13,812 bases of DNA from Schaalia odontolytica. GTDB lineage: Bacteria; Actinomycetota; Actinomycetes; Actinomycetales; Actinomycetaceae. Numbering within the stretch: position 1 is the stretch's first letter; every line of letters begins with the position of its first letter. The notes under the pieces are model-generated. The model made no database searches. It saw only the letters and a list, made by a program, of their open reading frames with translations, and was not told the DNA's origin. Of this stretch, positions 6,817 through 13,804 are shown one piece after another. Made by a program: the position numbers and the translations under genes. The DNA is taken from assembly GCA_958415245.1 (NCBI GenBank), contig CATYYP010000017.1, forward strand, positions 1-13,812, written 5' to 3'.

Positions 6817-8274
6817 ATGTCAGTCACCTCCTCGGAGAAGCGGGCTCACCGCACTCCATCTCTCCTGGTCGCGGCGATTCCCGCGGTCACGCTGATCGTC
6901 CTTTTGGGCGGCGGCTATATCGCGGCGAGCCTCCCGGTGGAGCCGCTGCTCATCGCGTCGGCCGTGGTCGCTGGCATTGTCGCCATGACCTTGGGCTACA
7001 CGTGGGACGAGATCATCGGCGCGATCGCCGAGAAGATCGCGAAGACCATGCCGGCTGTTCTCATCCTGATCGTCGTCGGCGCGCTGATCGGCACGTGGAT
7101 GGCGGGCGGTACGATCCCGATGCTCATCTACTACGGCCTGAAGATCATTAACCCGCAGTTCCTGGCGCTCATCGCGCTGGTCGTGACGGCGATCGTGTCG
7201 CTGTGCACGGGCACGTCGTGGGGTTCCGCGGGCACGATCGGCGTCGCCTTCATGGGCGTGGCCGTCGGCATGGACGCGAACCTGCCGATGGTGGCGGGCG
7301 CGATCGTGGCGGGCGCCTACTTCGGCGACAAGCTCTCTCCCCTGTCGGACACGACGAACATCGCGTCGCTGGCGACGGGCGTGAACCTGTTTACGCACAT
7401 TCGCCACCTCATGTGGACGACCGTACCGGCGTTCCTGACCTCGGCGGTCGTGTACCTGATTTTCGGCCTGCAGTCCTCGGGCGGGACTGTGCCCGAGAAG
7501 GTCGGCACGATCCTTTCGACCCTCGATTCGGCGTTCAACTGGAACCTGCTCCTGCTGGTGCCCGTGCTGGTCGTGCTGGTCGGCTCGGTCATGAAGATGC
7601 CGACCGTGCCCGTGATGCTTGTGTCGTGCGCGACCGCCATGTTCAACGCGGTCGTGTTCCAGGGAGTGTCCTTCTCGAACTCGGTCGTGGCCTCCGTGAA
7701 CGGCTTCAAGGTCAACATGGTCGGCAAGAGCGGCTTCCAGGCCGACTCCGTCATCGAGGACGTCACGCGCCTGCTGGAGCGCGGCGGCATGAACTCGATG
7801 ATGAGCGTCCTGCTGATTTGTTTCTGCGCGATCGCCTTCGCGGGCACCGTGTCCGTGTCGGGGTCGCTGGACGTGCTGATTTCGAGCCTGCTGGCACCCG
7901 TGAAGTCGACCTTCGCGCTGATCGCGTCGACGATCGTGACGGGCCTGGCGGTCATCGGCATCACCTCGAACGGCCAGGTATCCCTGCTGATCCCGGGCGA
8001 GATGCTGCGCGGCGAGTACATCAAGCGAGGCCTCGACCCGAAGAACCTGTCGCGAACCATCGAGGATGCGGCCACCGTGTGGGAGCCGATCCTGCCGTGG
8101 ACGTCGGCGGGCGCCTACATGGCCGGCACCCTGGGCGTCGCCACCCTGGCCTACCTGCCCTGGGCGATCTCCAACTGGATCGCCATCTTCTTCGCCCTCG
8201 TGTGGGCGGCCACGGGCATCGGCATCGCCAAGCTCACGCCCGAGGAACAGAAAGCCCTCGAGGCGGAGGGCTGA
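6817..8274 (+). CDS. nhaC: NhaC-family Na+/H+ antiporter or sodium-coupled organic-solute transporter
   Basis: This 485-residue integral membrane protein has many hydrophobic segments. NhaC-family signatures are GTSWGSAGTIGVA (132-144) and GDKLSPLSDTTNIA (170-183), followed by LFTHIRHLMWTTVPAF. The length fits the family (about 460-490). The ATG at 6817 follows AAAGGA with 6-base spacing; the in-frame ATG at 6796 would place that Shine-Dalgarno inside the coding region, so I reject it. The family includes true Na+/H+ antiporters, MleN (malate/lactate) and members predicted to carry methionine or tyrosine. Because it follows a C-S lyase gene (48-base gap), a sulfur or amino-acid substrate is as plausible as ion exchange. 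It is the last gene before a strong terminator. Confidence 0.92.
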   Translation: MSVTSSEKRAHRTPSLLVAAIPAVTLIVLLGGGYIAASLPVEPLLIASAVVAGIVAMTLGYTWDEIIGAIAEKIAKTMPAVLILIVVGALIGTWMAGGTIPMLIYYGLKIINPQFLALIALVVTAIVSLCTGTSWGSAGTIGVAFMGVAVGMDANLPMVAGAIVAGAYFGDKLSPLSDTTNIASLATGVNLFTHIRHLMWTTVPAFLTSAVVYLIFGLQSSGGTVPEKVGTILSTLDSAFNWNLLLLVPVLVVLVGSVMKMPTVPVMLVSCATAMFNAVVFQGVSFSNSVVASVNGFKVNMVGKSGFQADSVIEDVTRLLERGGMNSMMSVLLICFCAIAFAGTVSVSGSLDVLISSLLAPVKSTFALIASTIVTGLAVIGITSNGQVSLLIPGEMLRGEYIKRGLDPKNLSRTIEDAATVWEPILPWTSAGAYMAGTLGVATLAYLPWAISNWIAIFFALVWAATGIGIAKLTPEEQKALEAEG

Positions 8275-8286
8275 GCGTCACAGCAT

Positions 8287-8320
8287 AAGGTGGGGGCTCC
8301 CAAACGGGAGCCCCCACCTT
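8287..8320. terminator. Bidirectional terminator between the two convergent operons
   Basis: AAGGTGGGGGCTCCC (8287-8301) and GGGAGCCCCCACCTT (8306-8320) form a perfect 15-bp stem with an AAAC loop. On the plus strand it ends in CCTTTCT; on the minus strand it also ends in CCTT. It lies 12 bases after the NhaC stop and 20 bases after the isomerase stop on the other strand, so it should serve both operons. Confidence 0.93.
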
Positions 8321-8340
8321 TCTACAGCAGCATCACAACC

Positions 8341-8904
8341 TCAGTACGCCAGCCCCTTGGGCTGCTCGGCCAAGACAGCGAACCCCGGGTCGACGACCTC
8401 GAAGCCGTTGGCCTTGTAGGCCTCGTAGTCGAAGTTTTCGCATTCGTTGTACCCGATGCGGTGGTACTCGTAGAAGCCGTCCCAGTCCTCGTACCCGGAC
8501 CCCAGCGACGACTCGAGGAACGCGTCCGCCATGGCCATCGCGGTGCGCGGGGCTACGTAGAACGCACCCATGGCGAGGAGGTTCGCGTTGTTGGCGGCGG
8601 CGCAGCGGCGCGCGGCGGGCACGGACTCGCACACGGCGGCGTGCACGTGGGGGCACTTGGAGGCGGCGATGTGGATGCCCATGCCGGTGCCGCAGAAGGC
8701 GAGGGCGCGCTCGAACTTGCCTTCGGCGATTTGGGCGCCGAGCGCGAAGCCGACGCGGTGGTACATGGGCGCGGTGTCGGCGTCGGGTGTCAGGTCGGTG
8801 ACGGTCCAGCCTCGCTCCTCGAGGTGGGCTTTGACGGCTTCCTTGAGGGGGTGCCCGGCGAAGTCGGCGCCGACGACGACGTGCTTGTCTTTAGCTGTCA
8901 GCAT
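8341..8904 (-). CDS. Divergent RpiB/LacA/LacB-family sugar-phosphate isomerase
   Basis: This 187-residue cytoplasmic protein has the RpiB/LacAB fold pattern: HVVVGADFAGHPLKEAVKAHL (N-terminal phosphate-binding strand), FCGTGMGIHIAASK (C71 is the likely proton-abstracting cysteine, T73 in the anion loop) and NNANLLAMGA (105-114). Two usual RpiB histidines are missing: the DHAG motif reads DFAG (F15), and the histidine before N-N/D-A-N is A104. The protein is about 35 residues longer than ordinary RpiB, with an aromatic C-terminal extension (YEDWDGFYEYHRIGYNE). It may therefore act on a sugar phosphate other than ribose 5-phosphate. The start ATG at 8904 has AGGAAAGGA upstream and lies inside the end of the permease gene (14-base overlap), so translation is probably coupled. 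It is the last gene of the transporter operon. Confidence 0.85.
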   Translation of the reverse strand: MLTAKDKHVVVGADFAGHPLKEAVKAHLEERGWTVTDLTPDADTAPMYHRVGFALGAQIAEGKFERALAFCGTGMGIHIAASKCPHVHAAVCESVPAARRCAAANNANLLAMGAFYVAPRTAMAMADAFLESSLGSGYEDWDGFYEYHRIGYNECENFDYEAYKANGFEVVDPGFAVLAEQPKGLAY

Positions 8905-9937
8905 GCGCGTGTCCTTTCCTGAGTTTGCGCAGTTTGGAGAAGGAGAAGAGGCCCTCGTTCATGCAGATGACGAGCAGGAGTACGCCACCCCAGATGAGGG
9001 GCCTGTAGAAGTTGGAGATGTCGGGGAACATGTTCAGGCCGGAGGAGAGGACCTGGAGCATGAGGATGGACAGGAGCACGCCGCTCAGGCGCCCGGAGCC
9101 GCCGTTGGGGTTGACGCCGCCGAGGACGACAATGAGGACGGTGAGCAGCGTGTAGGAAGCGCCGTAGTCGGCCTTCGCGGAGTTGTAGTTCGCGAGCATG
9201 ACGATGCCGGCCATGGCGGCCATGATTCCGGAGAGCACGTAGGTGCGGATCAGCAGGCTCTTGACTTTCAGGCCCGAGAAGCGCGCCGCGGTGTCGTTCG
9301 TGCCGAGCATGAGGATCGTGGTCCCAAAGCCCGTGAAGGCAACGATGGCTCCCGCGACGGCCGCACACACGAGGAACACGACGAGGGGGATGGGGACGAG
9401 GCCGGCCACCTTCCCGGTGAACACGGCTCCGAACGCTGCGGGGACGCCGGAGACGGGTTTGCCCTGGGTGAGGATGAGGGCGACGCCACCGAAGAGCTCG
9501 AGAGTGCCAAGGGTGGCGAGGATGGGTGGGATCTTGAGGACCGCGACGAGCGTGCCGTTGATGAGCCCGCACACGACCCCGACCACCAGTGCGACGCCCA
9601 GGGCGATGAGGGTGGCCATGGCCATGGACGAGGGGGTGACGGCCGGGCCGAGCATGGAGCGCAGCGTGAGGGCCGCGCAGATCGAGGTGACGTTGGCGAT
9701 GGCGACGACGGACAGGTCGATGCCAGCGGTGAACATGGTGAACATGACGCCCAGGCTCATGAGGCCGAATTCGGGGAATTGGACGGCCATCGACTGCCAG
9801 GTGCGCACGGCGAAGAAGGGGCCGGGGCGCACGGCGGCGAAGAAGATGAGCAAGAGGAGGAAGACGATGATCAGTCGCGTCATGTAGCTGTCCTTTTTAA
9901 GGAAGGCGAGGCGCGGGGAGGCAAGAAGCGTTGACAT
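8891..9937 (-). CDS. CUT2-type sugar ABC transporter permease (second permease)
   Basis: This 348-residue BPD_transp_2 (RbsC/LsrD-like) permease has multiple hydrophobic helices. Family motifs are AGIDLSVVAIANV (71-83), NDTAARFSGLKV (214-225) and VLGGVNPNGGSGRLSG (271-286, the permease loop contacting the ATPase). The ATG at 9937 is preceded by a strong AGGAGGA nine bases after the stop of the upstream permease. An internal ATG at residue 19 also has a weak AAGGAC site and would remove the first 18 residues. Two different permeases next to one double-NBD ATPase match the Lsr/Rha arrangement, not the single-permease XylFGH or RbsABC layout. It forms a heterodimeric channel with the neighbouring permease. 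Confidence 0.93.
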   Translation of the reverse strand: MSTLLASPRLAFLKKDSYMTRLIIVFLLLLIFFAAVRPGPFFAVRTWQSMAVQFPEFGLMSLGVMFTMFTAGIDLSVVAIANVTSICAALTLRSMLGPAVTPSSMAMATLIALGVALVVGVVCGLINGTLVAVLKIPPILATLGTLELFGGVALILTQGKPVSGVPAAFGAVFTGKVAGLVPIPLVVFLVCAAVAGAIVAFTGFGTTILMLGTNDTAARFSGLKVKSLLIRTYVLSGIMAAMAGIVMLANYNSAKADYGASYTLLTVLIVVLGGVNPNGGSGRLSGVLLSILMLQVLSSGLNMFPDISNFYRPLIWGGVLLLVICMNEGLFSFSKLRKLRKGHAHADS

Positions 9938-9946
9938 GTGGTCCTC

Positions 9947-10948
9947 CTAGTGTGCGTTGCGGCGGGCGCGCATGACCTGAAGCGCGGAGACGCCGGTTCC
10001 CACGATGATGAGCAGGCCCAGGGCGAAGCCCTGCCAGAACGTCGGGATTCCCATGAGAATCATGGAGTTTTGGACGATGACGATGAGCAGCGTGCCGAGC
10101 ATGACGCCCGTCAGCGAGCCCTTGCCTCCGGTGATGGCGGTGCCGCCCAGGACGACGGCCGCGATGACCATCATTTCCATGCCGAGCAGGTTGGTGGGGT
10201 GCATCTGTCCCATGGAGCAGGTGCGGACCATGCCGGCCAGGGCGGCGATGACGCCGACGAGGACATAGAGCCAGAACTTGGTGGCGCGCACCTTGAAGCC
10301 GACGCGGGCGGCCGCGGACTCGTCGCCGCCGAGGGCGAAGAGGGAGCGTCCGAACATCGTGTAGCGGGTGACGAAGAAGGCCACCGCGACGACCGCGACG
10401 AGGATCAGGAAGGACACGGGCATCGATGACTGCAGGCCGGAGCTTTCGTTGCGGGCGACGAAGAGGGACGCGGATCCGAAGGAGCGCATGGACTCGGGGA
10501 TCGTGTTGATCTGCACGGATTTGAGCGCGCCCTGCATGACGCCGTTGAAGACGTTGGCGGTGCCCAGGGTGATGATCAGCGTGGGCACGGTCAGCCTCGA
10601 CGTGAAGATGCCGTTGAATGCGCCGAGGATCGCGCCGAGGGCGGCGGCGATCAGGAAGGGCACGATGACGGGCCCGTTCCACCCGTTGTCGACGAGGACT
10701 TTCGTGGTCACGTAGACCGCGAGGGAGGCCAACGCCGGGAAGGACACGTCGATGCCGCCGGAGACGAGGACAAGGTGCGCGGCGACGGCGAAGAGGCCAG
10801 GGACCACCATCGCGCCGGCCAAGTCGACGAGGTTGTTAGCCGTGAAGAACTGGCCGGATCGCGCCTGGATAACGAGGGTGAGCGCGGCGATGACCAGGAA
10901 CACCCAGAATTCGTTGGCGCGCAGGACTTTCGTGATGAGTCGGGGCAT
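9947..10948 (-). CDS. CUT2-type sugar ABC transporter permease (first permease)
   Basis: This 333-residue integral membrane protein is related to RbsC/LsrC. It has SGGIDVSFPALASLAVYV (63-80), the conserved first-half signature of CUT2 permeases, SRLTVPTLIITLGT (117-130), and the ATPase-contact loop VLGGTAITGGKGSLTG (266-281). Its start ATG shares one base with the ATPase stop (TAATG), so it is translated by termination-reinitiation; longer forms reading upstream would run through the ATPase gene in another frame and are rejected. Its TAG stop overlaps the Shine-Dalgarno region of the second permease. It pairs with that permease to form the membrane channel. Confidence 0.93.
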   Translation of the reverse strand: MPRLITKVLRANEFWVFLVIAALTLVIQARSGQFFTANNLVDLAGAMVVPGLFAVAAHLVLVSGGIDVSFPALASLAVYVTTKVLVDNGWNGPVIVPFLIAAALGAILGAFNGIFTSRLTVPTLIITLGTANVFNGVMQGALKSVQINTIPESMRSFGSASLFVARNESSGLQSSMPVSFLILVAVVAVAFFVTRYTMFGRSLFALGGDESAAARVGFKVRATKFWLYVLVGVIAALAGMVRTCSMGQMHPTNLLGMEMMVIAAVVLGGTAITGGKGSLTGVMLGTLLIVIVQNSMILMGIPTFWQGFALGLLIIVGTGVSALQVMRARRNAH

Positions 10949-12474
10949 TAGTTCTCTCCCCCTTCGGTCGACGAGGCCGGGGCCTGGTCTTCGGACAGGA
11001 GCCGGGTCAGTTCGGCCTCGGTGAGGATGTCGGGGTTGATCGGGTCGCTCAGGTGCCCGGCTCGCATGATCGCGATGGTCGAGCAGTTGGTGAGCACTTC
11101 GGCGATGTCGTCGGAGATGATGATGACGGCCATGCCTTGCGCGGCGAGTTCGCGCAGGATCGAGTGGATGGTGAATTTGGAGCCGATATCGACACCGACG
11201 GTGGGCCCGTTGAGGATGAGGACGGAGGGCTTGGTGGCCAGCCACTTGGCCAGGACGACCTTTTGCTGGTTGCCGCCCGACAGGGTGTTGACGGCGTTGG
11301 CGGGGTCGGGGGTGACGACGTCGAGGCGCTTCACCCACTTCTTCTCTTCGTCGCGGATGGCCTTCTTGTCGATGAATCCGAGGGCCTTGGTGAAGGATTC
11401 CATCTCGGAGATCGTGATGTTTTCGCCGATCGAGCGCGAGAGGAAGAGGCCTTCGGTGAGTCGGTCTTCGGGAACGTACGCGATGCCGGCGGCGATCGCA
11501 TCGCGCACGCCTCGCAGGGTGACGTCTTGGCCTTTGACGCGGATGCGCCCAGAGTCGAGAGGGAGCATTCCGAAGAGGGACATGGCGAGTTCGGTGCGTC
11601 CGGAGCCGAGGAGGCCGGTGATGCCGAGGATTTCGCCGGGCCGCACGCTCAGGGAGGCGTCGGCGAAGGCGCCGGCAACGGTCGCGCCCTCGACCTCGAG
11701 GATCGGGGCGTCGGTGATGTCGCCGGGCTGGTAGCGCTCCTCGTCGAAGTCGCGCCCGGTCATGTGGCGGGCGAAGCTGGCGCGGTCAAGTTCTTCCTTC
11801 GGGCAGGTGATGACCTTGTGTCCGCTGCGCAGGATGGTGAAGCGCTGCGCAATTTCGAAGACTTCTTCGAGCTTGTGGGACACGAAGAGGATCGCGATGC
11901 CGCGCGATTGCAGGTCGGCGACGATGTTGAAGAGGGCGCGCACTTCCTTCTTGGTGAGGGCGGTCGTGGGCTCGTCCATGATGATGAGCTTCGCGTCGCC
12001 CATGAGCGCCCGGCTGATGGCGACGAGCTGTTTGTCGGCGACGGAGAGGTTGCCGACGAGTTCGTCGAGGTCGACCTGGAAGCCGATCTTCGCGACGGCT
12101 TCGCGGGCGACTTCGCGCATGCGCGAGCGGTTGACGAGGCGGCGTCCGGCGGCGACTTCGCTGCCGAGCGCGATGTTCTCCATGACGGAGAGGTTGGGGA
12201 AGATGGAGAAGTCCTGGTAGATGACGCGTACACCCGCGTCGATGGCGTCGGCGGGTGTCAGTCGCGTGAAGTCGCGGCCCCCGATGGAGACCGTGCCCTG
12301 TTCGGGGGTGTGGACTCCGGAGATGACTTTGATGAGGGTGGATTTGCCCGACCCGTTTTCTCCGGCGAGGCAGTGGATTTCTCCGGGTGCGATGTCGAGG
12401 TCGATATCGACCAGGGCTCGCACGCCTGCGAAGGATTTGCTGACGTGTCGTACCGCCAGCACTGGGGTGTCCAT
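10948..12474 (-). CDS. Sugar ABC transporter ATP-binding protein with two nucleotide-binding domains
   Basis: This 508-residue RbsA/LsrA/XylG-type ATPase powers sugar import. NBD1 is intact: Walker A GENGSGKST (38-46), Q-loop Q87, signature LSVADKQ (143-149), Walker B LIIMDEPT (163-170) and switch H200. NBD2 is degenerate: Walker A GLLGSGRTE (287-295), canonical signature LSGGNQQK (398-405), but Walker B reads LILNGPT (419-425), so the catalytic D-E pair is N-G, and the switch region reads ISDDI, without histidine. Degenerate NBD2 is known in this family. The ATG at 12474 is chosen because AAAGGA lies six bases upstream; the ATG at 12495 would put that site inside the gene and adds only seven residues. 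A hairpin separates it from the binding-protein gene. Confidence 0.94.
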   Translation of the reverse strand: MDTPVLAVRHVSKSFAGVRALVDIDLDIAPGEIHCLAGENGSGKSTLIKVISGVHTPEQGTVSIGGRDFTRLTPADAIDAGVRVIYQDFSIFPNLSVMENIALGSEVAAGRRLVNRSRMREVAREAVAKIGFQVDLDELVGNLSVADKQLVAISRALMGDAKLIIMDEPTTALTKKEVRALFNIVADLQSRGIAILFVSHKLEEVFEIAQRFTILRSGHKVITCPKEELDRASFARHMTGRDFDEERYQPGDITDAPILEVEGATVAGAFADASLSVRPGEILGITGLLGSGRTELAMSLFGMLPLDSGRIRVKGQDVTLRGVRDAIAAGIAYVPEDRLTEGLFLSRSIGENITISEMESFTKALGFIDKKAIRDEEKKWVKRLDVVTPDPANAVNTLSGGNQQKVVLAKWLATKPSVLILNGPTVGVDIGSKFTIHSILRELAAQGMAVIIISDDIAEVLTNCSTIAIMRAGHLSDPINPDILTEAELTRLLSEDQAPASSTEGGEN

Positions 12475-12510
12475 GTGGTGTCCTTTCCGACGCATGGTGC
12501 CGACCCGGGG

Positions 12511-12542
12511 CCACGGCCTCGTTCATTGGGACGAGGCCGTGG
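12511..12542 (-). terminator. Intra-operon hairpin between binding-protein and ATPase genes
   Basis: CCACGGCCTCGT (12511-12522) and ACGAGGCCGTGG (12531-12542) form a perfect 12-bp stem with an 8-nt loop in the 97-base gap after the binding-protein stop. No T-tract follows on the minus strand. It is likely a partial terminator or 3'-end stabiliser that keeps binding-protein mRNA in excess of the rest of the operon. It shares the GGCCTCGT/ACGAGGCC core with the terminator at 219-249. Confidence 0.65.
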
Positions 12543-12571
12543 CGCGCGGGCGGTCGTGTGCGGTGAAGCGG

Positions 12572-13621
12572 TTAGAAGCCGAGGGAGTCGACGTTGTCCT
12601 TGGTGATTTGGATCCAGCCGTTGCCTTCGAGGACCTTGGTGGAGCCCTGCGAGAAGTGCATGGATTCGTATCCCTTGACGCCGAGGTTCACGCCGTCTTC
12701 GATCTTTTCGCCGTTGAGGATCTTGGTGGCCAGGGATGCCATGGCGTAGCCGGCGTCCGCGGGGTCCCAGAGGGTCAGGGTCGACACGGAGCCGTCCTTG
12801 AGGATCTGGGCGTTGGCGGCGGGCATGCCCGTGCCTGCGGTGAAGACTTTGCCCTTGAGGCCGAGTTCTTCGATGGCGCGGGCGGTGCCGGGCGCGTCGA
12901 AGGAGGAGGTGCCGAGGATGCCCTTGACTTCGGGGTACTTCTTGAGGACTTCCTTGGCGGTCTGGTAGGCGGTTTCACCGTTGTCCTGGGATTCGACGCG
13001 AGGCTCGGCTTCGAGCAGCGTCATCTTGGGGTACTTCTCCTTCTGGTGGGCGACGGCGCCGTCTGCCCATTCGTTGTGGGAGGCGTTGGTGACGTGGCCG
13101 ACCATGGTGGTGTAGACGCCTTCTTCACCCATGGCTTGGGCGAGGTTGTCCATGATGAACGCGCCGTATTCGCTGTTGTTGAAGGCTTCGATGTCGTACA
13201 TCGTGTTCTGCTGGGAGGCGCCTTCGTGGGTGACGACGACGATGCCTGCGTCCATGGCCTGCTTGAGGACGGGTTCGATGGCGCCGGGGTCGACGGGGAC
13301 GACGCAGATGGCGTCGACGCCTTGGGCGATGAGGTCTTGGATGACCTGGGCCTGCATGGTGGCGTCGGTTTCAGCGGGGCCCTTCTGGAAGGCGTTCATG
13401 CCGGTGTCTTCGGCGTATTTCTTGACGCCGGTTTCCATGCGGACGAACCAGGGGTTGGTGGCGTCCTTGGGGACGACGGCGATCGTGTAGTTGCCATCTC
13501 CGCCGCCCTTCGCTGCGGGGCTGGACGAGGATTGTGCGGTATCGCCGGGGGTGCAGGCGCCGAGGGCGAGGGCGCATGCGGATGCGGCGACGAGGGCTGT
13601 AGCTGCGAGGCGGGGCTTCAT
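12572..13621 (-). CDS. Sugar ABC transporter substrate-binding lipoprotein (LsrB/RhaS-like)
   Basis: This 349-residue extracytoplasmic lipoprotein delivers substrate to the permease pair. It has a type II signal peptide: MKPRL, a hydrophobic core (residues 6-20) and lipobox L20-G-A-C23, followed by a Ser/Gly-rich linker. The periplasmic-binding type I fold starts at NYTIAVVPKDATNPWFVRM and includes QDLIAQGVDAICVVPVDPGAI and TLTLWDPADAGYAM; the LWD motif and the tail ITKDNVDSLGF are like LsrB/RhaS. By eye, AI-2 contacts of LsrB are mostly not kept (for example its D-Q pair aligns with S181-H182), so a sugar such as a pentose, deoxysugar or tetrose is more likely. The ATG at 13621 is chosen because GAGGAG lies six bases upstream and the signal peptide begins there. 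It is the first gene of the operon. Confidence 0.93.
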   Translation of the reverse strand: MKPRLAATALVAASACALALGACTPGDTAQSSSSPAAKGGGDGNYTIAVVPKDATNPWFVRMETGVKKYAEDTGMNAFQKGPAETDATMQAQVIQDLIAQGVDAICVVPVDPGAIEPVLKQAMDAGIVVVTHEGASQQNTMYDIEAFNNSEYGAFIMDNLAQAMGEEGVYTTMVGHVTNASHNEWADGAVAHQKEKYPKMTLLEAEPRVESQDNGETAYQTAKEVLKKYPEVKGILGTSSFDAPGTARAIEELGLKGKVFTAGTGMPAANAQILKDGSVSTLTLWDPADAGYAMASLATKILNGEKIEDGVNLGVKGYESMHFSQGSTKVLEGNGWIQITKDNVDSLGF

Positions 13622-13641
13622 AGGAGTCTCCTCTGTGTGGG

Positions 13642-13657
13642 TCAACATCGGTGTTGA
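13642..13657. promoter_or_regulatory. Short inverted repeat just upstream of the binding-protein start
   Basis: TCAACA (13642-13647) and TGTTGA (13652-13657) are perfect 6-bp arms around TCGG, ending 20 bases before the ATG. It could be an operator dyad or a small leader hairpin next to the Shine-Dalgarno. It is the only U-containing segment of an otherwise nearly U-free leader. Confidence 0.35.
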
Positions 13658-13778
13658 GGTTGTAGTTGTGCGGCGGCTCTGCTGGGGTGCGGTGGTGCCT
13701 GGCGTGTCCGTCTTCGTTGCTGGACCCGCCCTGCGGTGCCGCGTGTGCGGTGCTGCTGCGTGCCGGGTGCTCCCGTCC

Positions 13779-13804
13779 TTGGGGGCGCGTCGGCGTGCCC
13801 CCAA
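13779..13804 (-). other. GC-rich hairpin at the presumed 5' end of the ABC operon transcript
   Basis: TTGGGGGC (13779-13786) and GCCCCCAA (13797-13804) form an 8-bp perfect stem around a 10-base loop that could add a further CG/CG pair. It abuts the possible -10 box. It may be a terminator of a gene beyond the window, a 5'-end structure, or an operator; the sequence does not decide. Confidence 0.4.

Noticed and set aside
8570..9934. Plus-strand open frame of about 454 codons opposite the isomerase and second permease
   Set aside because: Extremely acidic, repetitive product across two genuine minus-strand genes; a codon-bias artefact.
10949..11338. Upstream extension of the first permease into the ATPase gene
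   Set aside because: Out of frame with the ATPase, Arg/His/Pro-rich and not permease-like. The TAATG junction marks the true start.
8341..13621. Complete AI-2 (Lsr) uptake and processing system
   Set aside because: Gene order is Lsr-like, but no LsrK, LsrF, LsrG or LsrR homologue is present and AI-2-binding residues appear absent.
11053..13657. Long plus-strand open frames (over 450 codons) opposite the ATPase and binding-protein genes
   Set aside because: They are antisense to genes with complete motifs. Long open antisense frames are expected in high-GC DNA, and their translations are low-complexity Gly/Asp/Glu/Val-rich with no family features.
13622..13804. N-terminal extension of the binding protein by 61 residues
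   Set aside because: The frame is open only because the leader nearly lacks T on the sense strand. The signal peptide and Shine-Dalgarno fix the start at 13621.
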